Below are positions 1-11,658 of a stretch of 64,000 nt of DNA, piece after piece. A program made the translations under genes and the position numbers. Each line of letters opens with the position of its first letter. Position 1 is the first letter of the stretch. This stretch comes from Lasiosphaeris hirsuta (Eukaryota > Ascomycota > Sordariomycetes > Sordariales > Lasiosphaeriaceae): contig JAUKUA010000005.1 in the NCBI GenBank assembly GCA_030549175.1, positions 992,001 through 1,056,000 on the forward strand, given 5' to 3'. Below the pieces are notes generated by a model. That model ran no database searches, was not told the origin of the DNA, and saw only the letters and a list, made by a program, of their open reading frames with translations.

Positions 1-580
1 ATGCTCGCAGTCCAACTTGACAAGCCTGAGACATGTCTGAGAACACAGCTACAGAACTTACAATGGCATGACAAAGAGTAGGCAGACACGACGACCGAGC
101 CAGTAAGGAACGTGTGCAAATAGACAGATGGCATAGGCAGACAAATCATGTATGTTGGAGGTAGATATATGATACCTAGCACCTCCCCCCCTAATCTATG
201 CATCATGGAGTTCCCCTCGCATCGCCCCAACCCCTATAAACGCCATCAAAGATGCCCCTTTGTCACATGCGAAGAAGAGAAAAAAGAGGTCCTGATTCAT
301 ATGAGCTCTGTACTCCTCCCATGATGCCCACATCCCTCTCTTCAATTATCTTCTCATCTGCTCGTCCCTCATACAGCTAGTAGATAGCAGAGATCCTACC
401 ATTCCTCCCTAACACCCACTAACCTATCCCTTCTACTACAAGAAAGGACCCACCAACAAGCCACAGCCGAAACAAACAGCAAGCCTGTCTAGTATATCCC
501 CTGTGTCCTGTACTGGAAAGTGTCATACCTATCTTCAGTATTAGCACCCTGGCATAGCAACATATCAAAAGATAAACGAC
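1..580. other. Intergenic, 3' side of PIK1
   Basis: No gene is visible. The stretch lies beyond the stop codon of the leftward kinase gene, so it should contain that gene's 3' UTR and polyadenylation site. Open frames here are short and unlike any family I know. Confidence 0.5.
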
Positions 581-3500
581 TCACAATCGTGTATAATAAC
601 TCCCCACCGACTTTCCTACCATATCCGTCTCGACGAACTGCTCCGCGTCATCGGCACTAAGATGAAGCTGGAATCGCTGTCTCAGCGCCGCTGTGACCTG
701 CGCCACACCCGCGCCGTAGCATGGCATTTTGGATTCCCGCCCCATCATGCTGACAAGGTCGATGATATTATCCGCAGATCGTCTCATTGCTGAGTCACTA
801 GTCAGTACCATCCCCTTGATTATGTGTAGAAGGAGGGCTCACCCTGAAAAGCCTGCTTGCAGAGCGTCTTGAAGTCCTCAAAATCCGGTGATCCTACACC
901 GCCCAGCACATCAACATACTCGTACGTTAGCTTAAACGGTGCCGCCTCGAACCCGACCGCGCCAGGCGAGTTGCTCAGCATGAACCCAAAATCAATATGG
1001 ATGATATGCCCCTCGTTGTCAATCAAGACGTTGCCATTATGCCGATCCTTGAGCTGCAGCACGTATGATATGACGCTGTACGCCGCTAGCGACCGCTTGA
1101 ATGCATCTACGGCAGCCCGGTACGCCTCGCTGTCAGCGGGCCCAAACGCCTTGGCAAAGTGATCGCGCAGTGTAGCGATGCGCCGCCGCGGGTTTTGCCC
1201 CGACTCTATCGAAGACAGTGTCAAGCTGCGCTTGATCGAGTGCAGCGATACACCGTTGGCGATGGTCTCGATCAAGCCCGACGACTCTCCCGTCACCAGA
1301 ATGCGCATCAACTTAACCCAAACCGGTACACCCGCGTCCTTCCAGATCTTGTGGCACACGTGAATCAGCTGGCACGCGAAAGACTCTTGCCGCAGGTCCG
1401 CACCCGTCTTGACAATAACGCTAACCAGATCCCAGCTTTTCATCCATCCGTACGGCGACGACTTGCGGATCCTTTCTTTCTTCACCTCCCATGCTTCGCC
1501 GAAGACGGCCGCGCTCGGGTCATCACGATCGCCCTTTCTCTGGAGTCCACCTGTCTTGAAGTCGTTCTCCATCCTGGCAATGCCAGCGTTTGCATTGAGA
1601 CCGGCCTCTATCGATGAATCCTCTTCGATGTCTGCCCCAGTTGTTGTGCCATTAGTGGCTGCTGCCGTGGCCGCCTTGGCCATAATCAGATCGAACGTTG
1701 GCCCCTGCCCGTCGTCGATCTCGAAACTCTGTTCTTCGAGACTCTGCATACTAGCAATGATCCTGGCTCTGATGGCTGCTACCTCCTGACGAGGCCTCTT
1801 GCCACTTGTCGCCTCCAGCTGTGCCAGCATCTGTGAGGCCGTTCGCATATGTGTTGCCAGTGCAGAGAAGTCTGGCTGATCAACCGAGTTATTGCGGGGA
1901 TTTGTTAAGGTCATTTTTCTGAGGGGGGGGGACTGGATGATCTCGACGTGGATGTACCAGAGCTGCGGGGTGTTGTTAGATCTGACGCTGTCGAGCCCGT
2001 AGTATTGGCGTTCGAAAGTCGTAGTGGGTGGACTGAGGGTGGGGGGTTTGCTGCCGAGTTTGCCTCATCAAAGGTCTTTAGCATGGGCGAGCTGCCTAGG
2101 TCCCCGGATGTTGGCTCAAAGACGCTGTCAATGGCTGGCTCAGAAGCACGAGCATTGTTGGGTATCCTAGGAGCTTCGGACAGGTCAAACATCCGCTTCC
2201 GGGTCCCCTGCTCAGCAAGGAGGGTGGCAAGTAATCTCTGGTTATCTTGCGAATCGGGATCGAAGGTAAAATCGTCTCGTAGGACTTCAACCATGAGAAG
2301 GTAAGGCACCTTTTCGGCGCTGTTCAGCACCGTGGCTTCTGCGGGGTTAAGCCGCACTACCCTGTGATGGCGACTCCGCGCCGGGGAGCCGTCCACCAAG
2401 GTGGGTGGGCATATTATGGGAATGTCTACCTCTGCGGGTAGATCTTGACCGATGAGGGCCAATTCAGCCCGAAGAGCGCTCAGACGAGCCGCTTTTGGAA
2501 CTACAACCAGCTTATTTGATATGTCTTCAAGAGCTGTTAGGAACGCCGTCTGGCAGCGGAAATAGTTCTGCCTCAAAAGCCGCATCTTTTGCGTTTGGCT
2601 CATCTCGGCTTGACTCAGCAATGTTTTCACATTGTGCGTATGCCGCCTCGGCAGCGTCTCTGACGGCCGTAACCCGGCCGAAATAGGGGTTGTAGGCCTA
2701 GTAACTGCGCTCAGAGACCTGTCATCGGGGAGTGGCAGTGATGCTGAGCTCAGCCGTGCCTCTAAGGCAATGTTTTCGAGTTGAGAAGCTTTCTTCGCTT
2801 CTGGAGCAGGCGTTCGAGTGTTTGACCCCGAAGATGCCGGCCTGACCACCGGGGACCGGGGGATCTTGGCAGGAGACTTCGTCTGTTCACTTGCTCCCTG
2901 GGCTTGAGCCTTGGGTTGTGGGGCGCTTGTGATCCGCCCGTCCTTCGGACGTCTTGTTCTCGTGCCGCCAGCGCCAATCGTATGGGCCCGGGCTGGCGCA
3001 ACGTTCTTAACAGGAGTCGAAGTTGTAGTGGCCTCAGAGATAGTGTCAACGGGGGGACGCGGTTTCCGAGCTTGCGCCACGGCCAGTGGCCCTGCCCAAG
3101 AGGGAAGTATAGGGCACGCGATGCTTGCGAGCACGAAGCTCCCCAGCACCGTCACCGGCAAGACATTCTCCGTGATCTTCTCGTGCCGAGCGCTGTCGGT
3201 GATGCCAAAGACAATGTGCTGGACTTTGTTGTAGACTCGACGGCAGGTCTTGAAGGCTTCGGCTTGGGGTGTGGAAGCGAGATCGTGTAGGTATGTTTGG
3301 AATAACCAGAAGGTCTATTACTAGGTATTAGCAAGCAGTACCACCAAGTCAGGGGCAAAATCGACCGACTAGTAGTGCCGCGGTGACGGATTCATCACAC
3401 AGGTCCAGGAGAAACTCTTCCAAGGCCATGGACTCATTGTCAACGCTGATTATGAGATGGCATAGTTGCGGTAGGAAGAACTCGATGTCCTCGTAGGGGA

Positions 3501-3774
3501 ACTGGCGCAGCTTGCTGCACAGGACATGGTGTATGCCTATGTGGTCGGCATAGCGTCTGTACGGGAGGGAGAGAGACACCAGTCAGCGTGCGCTCAAGTC
3601 CTGGGTCAGGTTCTGGGATGAAAGCGACCTCACCCCGCCGGGTGCGCCGGGCGGGGTGAGGAGGGGGCATCGGGACAGAATTGGTTCAACTCACGAGAGG
3701 TACGAGACGGAGAGAAAGGGGTTTTGGTTGAAGTGATCGCTCTCGAGGAACCGCTTCAGCAAGTCCCACGACAT
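581..3774 (-). CDS. PIK1: Phosphatidylinositol 4-kinase, Pik1 type (frame interrupted at a C9 run)
   Basis: Makes phosphatidylinositol 4-phosphate from phosphatidylinositol; in yeast Pik1 acts at the Golgi and in the nucleus and is needed for secretion. The start at 3774 opens MSWDLLKRFLESDHFNQNP, a typical Pik1 N-terminus. Exons read as 3774-3695, 3556-3370, 3314-843 and 789-581. Exons 1-2 carry the lipid-kinase-unique region. The middle is a long Ser/Pro-rich linker. The C-terminal third holds the catalytic domain, with DRHNGNVL (catalytic loop) and HIDFGFML (activation DFG). The 3' part ends SVGSYYTRL. The second intron has an unusual donor, GTCGGT, but a good TGCTAAT branch site. In exon 3 the frame breaks at 1923-1931, a run of nine G (C on the coding strand); both sides match Pik1, so I read one gene with an indel or an odd intron there, not two genes. 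The kinase identity is secure; the exact structure at the run is not. Confidence 0.93.
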
Positions 3775-4435
3775 TGGTTACGGCGCGAGGCGGCTGCGGC
3801 TGGACTCGGTCTGGAAAGGGGAGAGACGGTGAAGAGACAGCATGCTCCTGCTCATGCTCATCGGGCGTGGACAGCGCTCGAGGTTCTGTTACAGGACACA
3901 GGCGCGCAGGTCTGTTGCAGCATGGCTGTCGGAGCGCAGAGAGCGGAGAGTCGGGTCGAGTCGAGTGGACCGAGTCTAGGATCGAGGGTTAAGGCCGACC
4001 AGGAATCGAGAATCAAACATGCGTCGAATCAATCGAGTGCATTGTTCGTTTCGCAGAGGCCAGAGAGACACATTCAATGGCAGGCGACGACAGTTGCCCC
4101 ACCTGCCGATTCCCGGCTCGGCAATCCAGTCTCCGCAGCCCTGAGGGAAGGCCCCTGCACCAAAAGGATCGGCGACCGAGCTCGACAGCTTTCCATTTGC
4201 TGATATTTACCCATGATCCCGAGTCCACGGATGTCAGCGCGGTTGCAGCAGCTCAGTTTGCATAAATGAACCTCAAAGACATCCCATAAATGCATTGGCC
4301 TCGAGATGAGGCAAACCAAGATCTAGGACACCCCCAATCTTTACGCCATCATCACGACATGACATCTGTTTAGACAATATTTTCCAACACGCACAGGTGA
4401 CAAGTCTCTGTGGACAAGACACGACAATTATTATA
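3775..4435. other. Intergenic, PIK1 upstream region
   Basis: Promoter and 5' leader of the kinase gene, plus the 3' end of the upstream permease gene, both on the minus strand. Short GAGTCG/GTCGAGT-type near-repeats occur around 3945-3975. No protein family is recognisable in the short open frames. Confidence 0.45.
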
Positions 4436-6924
4436 TCAGACATGTTCCCTTCCTTCCAATTTCCCTTCACCAAGCCGGTTCCGTCTCTGCCTCGGCACCC
4501 GCCGCTGCGACCGCCTCGTCCTCTTGGGCTTCACCCGCTTGTATTTGACACGCTCGCTGCCGTCGGGCATTTGCACAATCTCGTGCTGGATGTGGAAGCC
4601 CAGCAGCGGCAGCACCTTGGCCCACACGAGCCAGTAAACGGTGCCGATGGCCAGCATGCTCGTGCCCAGTGTCGGCACCACGTAGTACGGGATGGACGGG
4701 ATCAGCGAGTTGCGGATGAAGGGCGCCCCGACCGAGAAGAGCAGCGATGCAATCCAGAAGATAGTCAGCAGCGGCGAGCTTCGGAACGTGGTCCGTTGCT
4801 CGGCCCATCGCTCCGATGGCGTGAAGTTGAGGTAAAGGAGCCCAAAGGCGAGGAAAACTTAACACAATGTTAGCACGTTCCCGAAAAACAGGTTGCGGCG
4901 GCAAAGCCCACTCTTGATCCAGTTGCCCGTGTAGATGAAGACGTTGGTGACAAACGTGTACACGGTCGAGATCTGCGAAATGGCGGAGTCCTTGGATCCT
5001 GTCGTCCCGGAGCTAACTTGAGATCCCAGGATCAGGGCTGTGGTGACGAGCCAGTGGAGGAAGATTGCCCCTGAGCACGTAAAATCAGCATTCGGATCCC
5101 AACTTTAACTTGCGATCGTCCGAGGAGTACAAACCTGACGGTGCATTGCGCGGCCAGTCGCTGGCCCAGAAGCGGGAAAACGGCAGTATCCCTTCTTTTG
5201 CCAGCTCTTGCTTCACACGCGGCATAGCAAAGGTTTGCGCAAAGATATTGCCCAGCGCTGACATGCCGATGAACACAGGCAGCGCTCGGTTCACAAACGT
5301 ACTGTTACCCAGGACCTGTGTTTGCCCAGTTTAGTCTCAGCCCCTTGGTCCCCTTGGAAGGGTACACTCACGTTCTGGAAGAATTTGGCCGCAACAACGA
5401 CACCCGAGTCGGACATGTCCTGCTTTGACATCGCAGCAAACTGTCTCCAGTGGTTAGTATGGTTTTCTGCTTCGCGCGGTGAATACATGTACTCACATAG
5501 GCAACGTTTGCCAAGATATAGAGGATGGTCACCGCCGCAATGGCTATCGGCGCTGCCTTCCTCAACGTCCTCGGAGCATCTCGCACTTCGGTCAGCACCT
5601 ACATCCAGTCAGCGCTCCAGAATCCCTCTTTCGCAGCCCACTAGACAGACATACGTAGTTTGCGTTTTCCCAACCGCTATAGGCGTATAGCACCTGCAGC
5701 AGGGCGAGTGCATATCCCGCGGTTGTCCCCGCCGAATCCTCCCCCTTTCCCTTAACCTCGAAGTCTGGCCCATCAAAAGTCGAAAAGTTCCCGGGCGAGG
5801 GTACATTCATCCTGCCTGCTAGAGCGGCGAAGCCGGTGCAGACGACAAGGCTTAGGAGCACCAATTTGAAGGCGCCCAGGCCGTTGCTCAGCCATATCCC
5901 CAGCCGCGGCGTGAAGGAGTGTATCAAGCAAACGACAGAAAGAGCCGTGATGGCAACGCCCCTGATTACCCAGGGCCGGGCTGCGGGAGAGTCCGGGTTG
6001 GCGGCCTGGAACATGTAGCTACTGAAACTGATGGATCCGGCAGTCGAGATGGCGAAAAGCACAAACTGCACGGCAAAGACGCATGTCGCCAAGTACCGTG
6101 GCCTTCGGTAGACGCGCTCAAGCTGAACAGGGGCATATGCCGTCAGCAACGGACAACCATCGGGAGAGCCCTCATTTGACGGCGATAACATACATAAACC
6201 TTCTCACCACCGGAGCGTGGGAGGGCAGTGCCATATTCTAGGTAGACAAACAGTCTGTTGGCGGCACATTAGCACACGCGCACACGCTCAACAAAGTCCG
6301 CACCGTAGACTGCAGCATACCCGCTAGACGAGGAACAGTTAGCCAACAGTTTTATGGGGGTCCATGATTGGAACTTACCAGAAGGTCATAACGCCCCCCA
6401 AGACCCAGAACAGCAGCGTTGCGCCAACACTATTTGTGAGGCGGATGATCTGAGCTGGCGTGGAGAAGATTCCGGCGCCAATGACACGGTTGATAATGAG
6501 GAAGGCCGTCGACCATGTCCCCAGCTTCCTATCTTAGATCACAGGGAGGGTGTTGTTAGAAGTGGGTAAGGTGAAAGGCCGGGTATGAGACGCGGACGTG
6601 CGCCCATATGGAGAAGATTTATGAAAAGGGGTAGTGCTTGATAAGGGGGTAAAGCGCCGAGCTCAAGCTCATATACATGGGCACATATGAGATATGAGAC
6701 TTATCAACAGCACGGTCTTATCTCACACTTCAGCCGCGACAGAAGAAAGGGGACCAACCTTCAGGATATACAAAGTCATGATAATCATCCAACGACGACT
6801 CCTCGGTGGTATGCGCAAGCCCGGTCTGATAGGTATGGTATGTGAGGTTATCGTCGCCGATGACGGGAGCAGCCTCGGGATCCTTGGTGCCGACCGGCTG
6901 CTCAAAGATTTCGGGCTCCTGCAT
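4436..6924 (-). CDS. APC-superfamily amino-acid permease (Mup1/LAT type)
   Basis: Predicted plasma-membrane amino-acid importer; the closest style is the fungal high-affinity methionine permease Mup1 family, but substrate cannot be read from sequence. The start at 6924 (MQEPEIFEQPVGTK) follows an in-frame stop. A soluble acidic N-terminus of about 55 residues is spliced across an intron of roughly 220 nt to DRKLGTWSTAFLIINRVIGAG, the first membrane segment with the permease signature GAGIFSTPAQI. Later exons carry further hydrophobic segments, including RYLATCVFAVQFVLFAIST and a YALALLQVLYAYSGWENANYV helix typical of this family. The product ends in a very basic tail (KRVKPKRTRRSQRRVPRQ) at 4436. 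There are at least seven introns, so some exon edges are approximate. Confidence 0.88.
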
Positions 6925-7507
6925 TTTCGGCTCCTGTCGCTTGGGTTCCCCCCGCTCAACAAAACGTCAACAGCGCCCCTCTCCTTTCCAAATACCGGCG
7001 GGAGTGGCCGAACGGATTGGCCGATCAGCTCGGTTCGGGATCAGGTTCGGGTGCTGTCTCACCCACCCCTGGGGCCTCGGCGTCGTGTGGTCCGGCTAGG
7101 TCAGGTATTCAATGGCGGGTCCCGCTATCGCCGTGTTGTTGCGTCCGTCTCGCTGTCGCCGTCATTCGCTCCTGGCGCGCGGGCGGAAGGGGAGAGAGGG
7201 AGGCAGTGAACAACACACGCGGCGCGATGTATGTCATGAAAGATAAGACGGAAGACAATAAAGTCGGCCTAAGGATGGAAAAGAAATGAATTGCGATCGC
7301 AAAGAAGAGTGGGAAGTGAACACACCCACACACCACACAGACACACAAGCAGCAAGCCAAAAGGCACCTAGCACCACCAACACCAAGCGCTGGAAAAGAC
7401 AGCCGAGCCTAGGCAGAGCCTCACAGCCTAGTGAGCTTCAGCTGCTGCAGCAAGCAGCCCAGCCCAGCGCCCGGCAAGCAGTGCAACCGAAGGGCGGGAG
7501 ATGAGAA

Positions 7508-7528
7508 GGCGGCGGCGGCGGCGGCGGC
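7508..7528. repeat. (GGC)7 trinucleotide repeat
   Basis: Seven perfect GGC units in the presumed promoter or leader of the permease gene; read on the permease strand it is (GCC)7. Confidence 0.9.
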
Positions 7529-7594
7529 GCGCCTGCACTAGGCTTGGAGGGGCGAGGTGTGGTGTCTGTGTGGAGGGGGGTTGTTCCGTCTGGG

Positions 7595-7627
7595 CTCTCT
7601 CCTCCCTCTCTCCTCCCTCTCTCCTCC
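7595..7627. repeat. Three perfect 11-bp tandem repeats (CTCTCTCCTCC)
   Basis: Three exact head-to-tail copies of CTCTCTCCTCC, followed by more CT-rich sequence to about 7640. It is a purine tract on the permease strand, about 0.7 kb upstream of its start codon. Confidence 0.92.
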
Positions 7628-9215
7628 GTCTCTCTCGCCCTAAGATTCCGCGGGACTTGTTTCGTGGCCTTGCTGCTTCGCTGTGCAGCGGTGACTTTAT
7701 TTTGTTGCGGGCTCCGCTAGCCGGACACGATGCAGAGCGCTTGCGTGGCCGTATATGTCGGTCGACCTGGTTCGCTTCCCCGGCCTCCCACGCCTCAGTT
7801 TGCCGGTAGGCTGTAGGCTCGCGGGCTGGCCCCTCGGTCGCTCAGTTTGGTATCGACGGGTTGGGTCTTGTTGCGAGGCATACGCCAGCCGGGCCTCGTC
7901 ACCTTTTTTCTATCCAATGACCAGGCGAATCTGGGGGAGCGGCTGGACAGCTGAATGGATTCAGTTAGAAGCCTAAGAACAAAATACCATCGCGCTATTC
8001 TCACATGAACCAAGTGCCCCGGAAAGAAATTGTCACGCGAGCTCGCTCCAAAAGAAAATAGCGCGACAAACAAGCAGCACCAACATCAGAGAGCAAGGGG
8101 TGCAGGAGCAAAGCGTTGCGATGGCAGTCTACCTGGGACCAAGGGGCGCACCAAAAAGCGCCTTGGATGCGACGTCGTAAGGTAGGTATTGTGCCTCGCC
8201 CCAGTCGTGCATGCAACGACTATCGCAGGGCCTTGTAAGAGACAGCTGTCGCTGAGCTGGGGGTGGCTAGGGTCAACGGGAGAGGCTGATGGGATTTTGA
8301 TCCCCCTTGGATGAATGGGGAGGCTGAGAGACGGCAATGGAACGTCGACCACCTGCAGAGAAGATGGCTTCCATATTCCTACCAGGCAAGCAAAGCAACT
8401 CAGATCCCCCCAAAGCCACCAAAAAAAACCGGGTCATCCCCGACCCCGCGTTATCTGTGCTTCAAAGATACGCAAGACACAGTGTTGGGACTCTGTGTTA
8501 TTGGGCCGTCTTCGATACAGCTAAGACATAGGTTCCTGGATGATGGGGAATGGTTATCCGTGGCGCGCCGTAGCTACCCTTTTCTTGGCGCATCCTTCTA
8601 TCTGACGAACCTAGCACCCCAGGCGCTAGCAAAGCGCTAATTGCTCGACCGTTGCATCGCCATCCATCTTAGGCCAGGGTCAATCTTGGGATCCTTGGAC
8701 TTATTTTTCATGGCAATGGTATCACACAGCTGGAGTTTTGCCCACTCTGGCGATATATCTCCCTTCAATGACCCTCCCCCCCTTTGATCAAGAAGCCGAG
8801 AGGTTGCACGTAGAACGTAGGCACACAGGCTATGGCACAGCCTCACTTCACCTAAGAAAATTCCGCTAGAGATCCGAGTGGGCCTCTGCCCAACGCCCTG
8901 GCGTCCATCATGGAGGGTTTCGATAATTTTACGGCATCACCTACATAGGTTGTGCCCCCTGTCCGGCACACCGGGCGCGTGCTCGACGCCAAAGGCCTCA
9001 CCAGTGACCACTCGGCAAGACAATCACTTGACAAGATAAACCACCGTAAATCATAAATTCACCCCTATCATTACTCGCTTTAGTTACCCGTATCCTAGAT
9101 GCCCGCCGAACCTAAACATACCCATATTTGAACCCCATACGTTATACAGCCTCATCAATATTTCGTTAAACCGCACGCCCAATGCGACGCCCGCTTCGTT
9201 AAGTATCACGAAATA

Positions 9216-11658
9216 TCACCAAATCTCCCGAGCAATCGGTCCCGAAAACACCGCTTGCCCCATTTCTTCTTTGATCTGGTTGAGCCTCAACCTCTGCTGT
9301 CGCCGCTCCCTCATGACCTCATCCCACTTTCGGATGAAGTTATCCTGACCTAGAAGGCAAGACACTGGTTAGGACAGGCCAAACTGAAAGGGGCTCATGG
9401 AACTCACTCGGTGAATTTTCAAAATCGATCTCAAGTGTCTTGTAGAGATCATATGTCGAATCGATATCAGGGTCCATAGCTTGACCATGAATATCCAAAC
9501 CTGCCATATCAAAGCTTCCTTTCCGCTCGATGTGAGCTACGCATATACGTTAGTTTTGTAATATCGCGATACCGAGTAGACGCGTTAAAGACCCACCCTT
9601 AATACCAGGCCATCGTGACCCTTTTTTGGAGAAACTCCCAGCTTTTCTCGGCTTCAGCTTCACCATAGTCGGCCCATCGGGCTTGAGCTCGATATCATCG
9701 GTAACTTAATACGCGGTTAGCATCGACCAATGTCTCACGATAAGAACGGCCTTACTAAATAGTGTAATATACTCCCCCAGCCGACCCAGATACACAATCA
9801 ACCTCGACGAGCTAGCTACAAGCCGATCGCGTAGCGGGCCCGATAATGCTGTCCCTGCCGTAACAAATGATGCCACATCTGACTGCGACGACTTCCGCAA
9901 CTCGGCCTCGTGCCACATTTGGAGGCGAACCGAGTAAAAGGTCTCGCTCGACCGGCTATCCTTGTTTAGCTTTACCAGCTTGACGCTGGTAATGTCGAGC
10001 ACGACCTTCTCGGTTGTAAGTTTCGCTTGAAAGTCGCAAAGATCTGTGTTTCTCATATTAGCAATCTATCTAGCCTGGGCAAGCCTGCTTGAACGCTTGA
10101 GCTCTTACCCTTTAAGCGGGGGAACTGATATATCCCGCTCGGTCTTGAGCTCCCTGGGGAGCTCTGGAGATAAATATTGCCCTTTTCGCTCTCATTGTCC
10201 CGAATGTACACAACGTTGGGAAACCTCGGGTCGTAGGCGTACACGGGGACGAGCTGGGCATTGATAGCTTTCACTGGACACCAGCCTGTCAGCAACGACG
10301 ACCACAAAACAAAATAAGGGGGTCGCAAAGGCTCGTACTCCAATGTGTCTCGGACTCATGTCCGACCTTGCAGTGGAACCTTATGTCATTGGACAATGTG
10401 TTGCGGAACACTTTTAGTTGTCCATCTTGAAAGAAGGGAGACGTAAGTGTTTGCGCGCTCTTAACCGGGCTGGTGATTGTTAGCCGACGATCAACTACAT
10501 ATGGAGTCACAGTGAAGCTCACCCGTCATATAAAAGAATTTCTCCGGGCAATACATTGTCTCGGCTTGTACTAGCACCGTCACTGGAGGTTGAGTAGGCA
10601 TGTGAACCGTGTGAGGTTGTTGGGATCACAACGACAGGAGTCAAAGTATCAATGTCGTTACCAGAGCTATAAGTCCTCGGGTTGATGACATAGTTTCCAG
10701 GGGTGCCAACATAACTGGGCACCCGGAGGTGTGCCGGCGTCGCATATTCATTGTTGGGCTGGCCGTCTAAAAACTCTTTTTCGGAATAGGGCTCGTCAAT
10801 GGGCGAATATACTTCCGACTCCCGCCGTGAAGGGGGCATCGGGCTTGCAAATTCCATCAGCGATGGGAGGCCGGAGGCCACTGGCACTGCCATTTGGCGG
10901 TGGTAATTGGCTTGGGCTGTGTAGTTGACATAGTCAAAATTGGCGATATGGCCACTGACGCCGGCCATATGTGGGGGGATGTTTGGATCAGCACTAGGAT
11001 GCGCCCCGTTCATCGTTTGTTGGTTAAGTTGTGGAGATAACGGCGCCGTGGGAGATATCGGGCTGTTTGGGCTGGTTGGGCCCCTGGGTACCGTGTTGGG
11101 GTCGGTCAGCGCCTCAGCGGTCTGGACGCCGCCGTCAGACTCCCAATACAAGGGCGCTGCGCCAAAACGGTTGACGTCGAGATGAGACATCATGGTGGTG
11201 ACTTCATGTACAGAGGCCCGGGGGGAGGCGGGCGAGGAGGGAGACATTGGCGACGTTGGCGAGGCGGGAGCAGCACCCTGCGGGCTTTGCAGACTGCCAC
11301 CTGGGGATCGGGGGTCTGAGCTGGTGTTGGATCCAGACGTGGGCCGCCTCCTAAAGGAGTTTCGGAAGCGGGCACCGATGGTCTGTATGGCGTTGGGCTT
11401 CGGTTCGGCCGGCGGTGTCATGCGCGGCGCGATCGGCGTGAGCGGCGCTTGGCCGGCATTAGCATGGGCATTGGCGGCAGCGCCGTCTGGGATGCTCGAC
11501 ACAAGATAGCGACGACCATTTGACGTAACAAAGATGCTCTGGTCGGCGAGCTGGGCGGTGGCCTCGACCGTCTTGAGATCAAAGCCGCTCTTATCGAAGA
11601 GGTTGGAAAATGGCGAAGTCGTCCCGTCTACCGGGGGCAGACGGCCTTGAGCTGGCAT
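9216..11658 (-). CDS. Conserved-looking protein of unknown function
   Basis: I do not recognise a named family. The long first exon (from MPAQGRLPPVDGTTSPF at 11658) is Pro/Ser/Ala-rich and probably disordered, with an early ordered stretch (QSIFVTSNGRRYLVSSIP) and an RRRP basic patch. It is spliced near 10520 (53-nt intron with a GGCTAAC branch site) to an ordered, strand-rich region: QTLTSPFFQDGQLKVFRNTL, then VPVYAYDPRFPNVVYIRDNE, then DLCDFQAKLTTEKVVLDITS and RLIVYLGRLGEYITLF. Small 3' exons end in a charged helix (DEVMRERRQQRLRLNQIKEE) and stop at 9216 after PIAREIW. Frame is kept across all introns I could place, which argues strongly for a real gene. The ordered half could be a PH-like or other beta-sandwich module, but that is a guess. 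Confidence 0.85.

Larger units (their letters stand above)
6925..9215. other. Long intergenic region upstream of the permease
   Basis: About 2.3 kb between two minus-strand genes. It should hold the permease promoter and 5' leader and the 3' UTR of the next gene. It contains GGC and pyrimidine tandem repeats near 7.5-7.6 kb. Open frames of 60-109 codons occur on both strands but none shows a recognisable domain, splice pattern or codon bias that would make it a gene. Confidence 0.45.

Noticed and set aside
857..1789. Several plus-strand open frames over PIK1
   Set aside because: They mirror the catalytic-domain exon, which is unmistakable on the minus strand.
4397..4904. Plus- and minus-strand frames of 145-158 codons at the 3' end of the permease
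   Set aside because: They overlap the last permease exon, whose hydrophobic helix and basic tail are in the third frame.
8311..8640. 109-codon plus-strand frame in the long intergenic region
   Set aside because: Composition is random-looking, with no conserved motif and two overlapping competing frames.
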